Assembly: GCA_964452095.1 (NCBI GenBank)
Contig: CAYVKX010000025.1
Span: forward strand, 1 to 22,726
From: DUAL01 sp964452095
Lineage (GTDB): Bacteria; Bacteroidota; Bacteroidia; Flavobacteriales; BACL11
DNA length: 22,726 nucleotides
Reading direction: 5' to 3'
Shown: positions 22,687-22,726 of the stretch, piece by piece
How positions within the stretch are numbered: the first letter of the stretch is position 1
How the letters are laid out: every line of letters starts with the position of its first letter
Notes under the pieces: model-generated
What the model saw: the letters and a program-made list of their open reading frames with translations, nothing else
What the model was told of the DNA's origin: nothing
Databases searched by the model: none
Made by a program: the position numbers and the translations under genes

Positions 22687-22726
22687 ATGAAATACAAAGT
22701 ATTCACGAACACAAATAAATACAAGA
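22687..22726 (+). CDS. Possible start of a further gene, cut by the window end
   Basis: An ATG 17 bases after the repeat-protein stop opens a frame that runs to the window edge (MKYKVFTNTNKYK). Thirteen codons are too few to identify it; the close spacing suggests co-transcription with the repeat protein if it is real. Confidence 0.35.
   Translation, partial: MKYKVFTNTNKYK

Overview
The window comes from an AT-rich member of the Bacteroidota, most likely a Flavobacteriia-type marine or aquatic lineage. The evidence is a type IX secretion (T9SS) C-terminal sorting domain, a TonB-dependent receptor with a carboxypeptidase-regulatory-like N-terminal domain, a ribosomal protein of the THX family, almost no Shine-Dalgarno sequences before start codons, and several matches to the Bacteroidota promoter -7 element TAnnTTTG. 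I see no rRNA, tRNA, CRISPR array, transposase or phage gene. No gene-free stretch exceeds 300 bases; the longest gap (16656-16853) carries two divergent promoter candidates. It reads as densely packed core chromosome rather than a mobile island.

Layout. (1) 1-2295, + strand: a redox operon of a membrane cytochrome-b-like/HdrC-like Fe-S protein (cut by the window start), a small HAD-family protein that overlaps it, and a CCG-domain (HdrB/GlpC-like) Fe-S protein whose first cysteine set is largely lost. (2) 2357-2389: a bidirectional terminator. (3) 2410-6962, - strand: a TonB-dependent receptor followed by a T9SS-exported alpha/beta-hydrolase-fold protein without the usual serine nucleophile. 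(4) 7011-9306: a PLP-dependent class IV aminotransferase/lyase, a YqgE/AlgH protein, PdxH with a GTG start, and a THX ribosomal protein with a histone-like lysine-rich tail. (5) 9343-16655, - strand: trmH, fmt, recQ, an exported protein of the family usually mislabelled 'asparagine synthetase B', dnaB and accA, transcribed in the order accA-dnaB-exported protein-recQ-fmt-trmH. (6) 16854-17618: ispE on the + strand. (7) 17665-19872, - strand: tgt followed by an LptF/LptG-family permease. (8) 19935-22258, + strand: a membrane glycosyltransferase, a sigma-70-family factor and rsmG, packed with one-base overlap or zero gap. (9) 22337-22669: a small exported protein built of six 13-residue-spaced Y-x-S-[QR]-A-[DG] repeats (DUF6150-like), then the first codons of a possible further gene.

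Most genes are housekeeping: translation initiation and tRNA/rRNA modification (fmt, trmH, tgt, rsmG), replication and repair (dnaB, recQ), fatty acid and isoprenoid precursors (accA, ispE), B6 metabolism (pdxH), and envelope (permease, glycosyltransferase, receptor). The points most worth a second look are: cysteine loss in the CCG protein; absent zinc cysteines in Tgt; the exported glutaminase-fold-like protein mislabelled in databases; three genes with the identical layout TAnnTTTG-N5-ATG, which suggests leaderless mRNAs; and the repeat protein at the right end. I did not find a clearly new defence or mobile system here.
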